From: Collinsella sp.
Lineage (GTDB): Bacteria > Actinomycetota > Coriobacteriia > Coriobacteriales > Coriobacteriaceae
NCBI GenBank assembly: GCA_019414545.1
Contig: DXLV01000018.1
Coordinates: 1 to 32,488 of the forward strand
DNA length: 32,488 bases
Direction of reading: 5' to 3'
A program made the position numbers and the translations under genes. Positions 31,601 to 32,488 of this stretch are shown piece after piece. Below the pieces are notes generated by a model. That model was not told the origin of the DNA. It did not search any database and saw nothing but the letters and a program-made list of their open reading frames with translations. Position 1 is the first letter of the stretch. Every line of letters begins with the position of its first letter.

Positions 31601-32341
31601 ATGATTGACCTTCAAACGCTGACGATCTCTTATGGAAAGAAGGTGCTCGTAGATTCGGTGAACGCTGAGTTTGCCCCGGGTACGGTCTACGGTCTCGTCG
31701 CTCCGAACGGGCATGGAAAGACGACGTTGCTGCGTGCGATGGCAGGTTTGCCGGGTCCTCGCGTGGACGGGAGCATCGTTCTGGATGAGGTGCAGGGTAC
31801 GGGTGCGAGAGAGGTCCGTTCTATGATCTTCTATGCACCTGGTGAGGGGACGCTGCTGTATCCCGGATTGCGTGCGGAAGATCACCTCAAGATGGTTTGC
31901 GATATGTGGCCGCATGCTCGCGATATCGAAGAGATAGTGGAACAAACGCAGATAGGCGAGTTCGCGAAGATGAGGATCCGCACTCTGAGCCAGGGCATGA
32001 AGCAGCAGCTTACCCTGGCGATTGCGTATGCGACGGGCGCGCGGTACCTTCTATTAGATGAGCCCATGAACGCGCTCGACCCCAGCAGGGTGGGCTTGCA
32101 TTCCGAGATTCTCAGGAAGCTGGCCGATTCTGGTACGTGCATCATCATGTCATCCCACATCTTGGATTCGGTCGATAGGCTGTGCGATGAGATTCTGTTT
32201 TTGAAGGATGGGAGGCTCATTAGAAGCATTCCGCAAGATGATGCTGCGCCGAAGTCTCCTGGATCCCATTTCGCAAAGCCTGCCGGACGCGCCGAGGGTG
32301 CGCTAAGCACGTATCGGCGACTCTACGAAAAGGGCGGGTAG
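31601..32341 (+). CDS. ABC transporter ATP-binding protein
   Basis: A 246-residue nucleotide-binding subunit. Walker A is APNGHGKTT (His where Ala or Ser is usual), the Q-loop area follows, the signature is LSQGMKQQ, Walker B is YLLLDEP, the D-loop is NALDP and the switch His is in SSH. The last 30 residues after SIPQDD are variable. It should drive the double permease next door. Start: ATG 31601 with AAAGGGG 9 nt upstream; ATG 31592, overlapping the permease stop, is possible but too close to that SD. The subunit resembles the short ATPases of lantibiotic-immunity or multidrug-type exporters; the exact class is not certain. Confidence 0.88.
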   Translation: MIDLQTLTISYGKKVLVDSVNAEFAPGTVYGLVAPNGHGKTTLLRAMAGLPGPRVDGSIVLDEVQGTGAREVRSMIFYAPGEGTLLYPGLRAEDHLKMVCDMWPHARDIEEIVEQTQIGEFAKMRIRTLSQGMKQQLTLAIAYATGARYLLLDEPMNALDPSRVGLHSEILRKLADSGTCIIMSSHILDSVDRLCDEILFLKDGRLIRSIPQDDAAPKSPGSHFAKPAGRAEGALSTYRRLYEKGG

Positions 32342-32343
32342 AA

Positions 32344-32475
32344 ATGCAAGTTAAAAATCTATGTGGCCAATGTGATACCGTTGAACCCGCGTATCGATAC
32401 CGTTCAGCCATTCGCCTCGCCCCCATCTTACGCATCTTCATCCGGTCTGTTACTTTTAATCTAACAATTCTTTGA
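32344..32475 (+). CDS. Possible 43-residue ORF with CxxC motif
   Basis: An open frame of 43 codons begins 2 nt after the ATPase stop, in a more AT-rich stretch than its neighbours. The product starts MQVKNLCGQC and continues with a basic, partly hydrophobic end. GGGCGGG in the ATPase 3' end is about 7 nt upstream and could serve as an SD. I recognise no family. It could be a small peptide linked to the transporter, a remnant of a longer gene, or chance. Codon use (several TTA, CTA, AAA) differs from the rest of the window. The window ends 13 nt after its stop. Confidence 0.3.
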   Translation: MQVKNLCGQCDTVEPAYRYRSAIRLAPILRIFIRSVTFNLTIL

Positions 32476-32488
32476 GGAACGTAGGTGC

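Noticed and set aside
32220..32441. 73-codon minus-strand frame at the right edge
   Set aside because: Overlaps the ATPase C-terminus antisense, with no SD or motifs.

Overview
The window reads as the chromosome of a high-GC anaerobic Actinomycetota of the class Coriobacteriia, most likely Collinsella or a close relative. This is inferred from the Coriobacteriia-like protein sequences, strong GC3 bias, GTG/TTG starts on several ribosomal genes, a selenium-dependent molybdenum-hydroxylase accessory pair (YqeB/XdhC) and recurrent intergenic repeats. No rRNA, tRNA or CRISPR was recognised.

Layout. (1) 1-2853: the 3' end of yqeB, an xdhC-family gene and an NCS2 purine permease, forming a purine/molybdenum-hydroxylase corner. 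(2) 2854-3160: a gene-free stretch with a long inverted repeat and a likely promoter. (3) 3161-12885: a long ribosomal/housekeeping operon: rplE-rpsZ-rpsH-rplF-rplR-rpsE-rpmD-rplO-secY-adk-map-infA-rpmJ-rpsM-rpsK-rpsD-rpoA-rplQ. It closes with a textbook terminator. The operon starts abruptly at rplE: the S10 genes and rplN/rplX that usually precede it are absent. (4) 12978-15574: truA, a family-2-like glycosyltransferase and argR. (5) 15759-20102: a class A penicillin-binding protein on the minus strand, divergent from a U32-family RNA-hydroxylase-like protein. (6) 20199-23506: tyrS and adenine deaminase. (7) 23713-25468: two convergent Cof-type HAD phosphatases with dispersed repeats around them. 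(8) 25555-27338, minus strand: an ACT-domain protein followed by citrate synthase. (9) 27414-32488: an accessory segment. It holds a truncated tyrosine integrase, a small XRE regulator and a DUF2975 membrane protein on the minus strand. Divergent from these are an ABC permease made of two homologous halves, its ATPase and a possible 43-residue ORF.

How the genes work together. Regions 1 and 6 both touch purine use: uptake, molybdenum-hydroxylase maturation and adenine deamination. Region 3 is translation, protein export and transcription. In region 9 the divergent promoter region carries a perfect 7-5-7 inverted repeat. It overlaps the predicted minus-strand -10 and abuts a TTGACT on the plus strand, so one XRE-type repressor could control both the DUF2975/XRE operon and the ABC transporter. 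This is the best candidate in the window for an under-described system. Its function (peptide export, antimicrobial resistance or envelope stress) cannot be read from sequence alone.

Other points worth checking are a long hairpin that buries the Shine-Dalgarno of a HAD gene, intra-operon hairpins, a hexanucleotide repeat in the penicillin-binding-protein tail, and a family of GGGGACGTTC-containing intergenic repeats.
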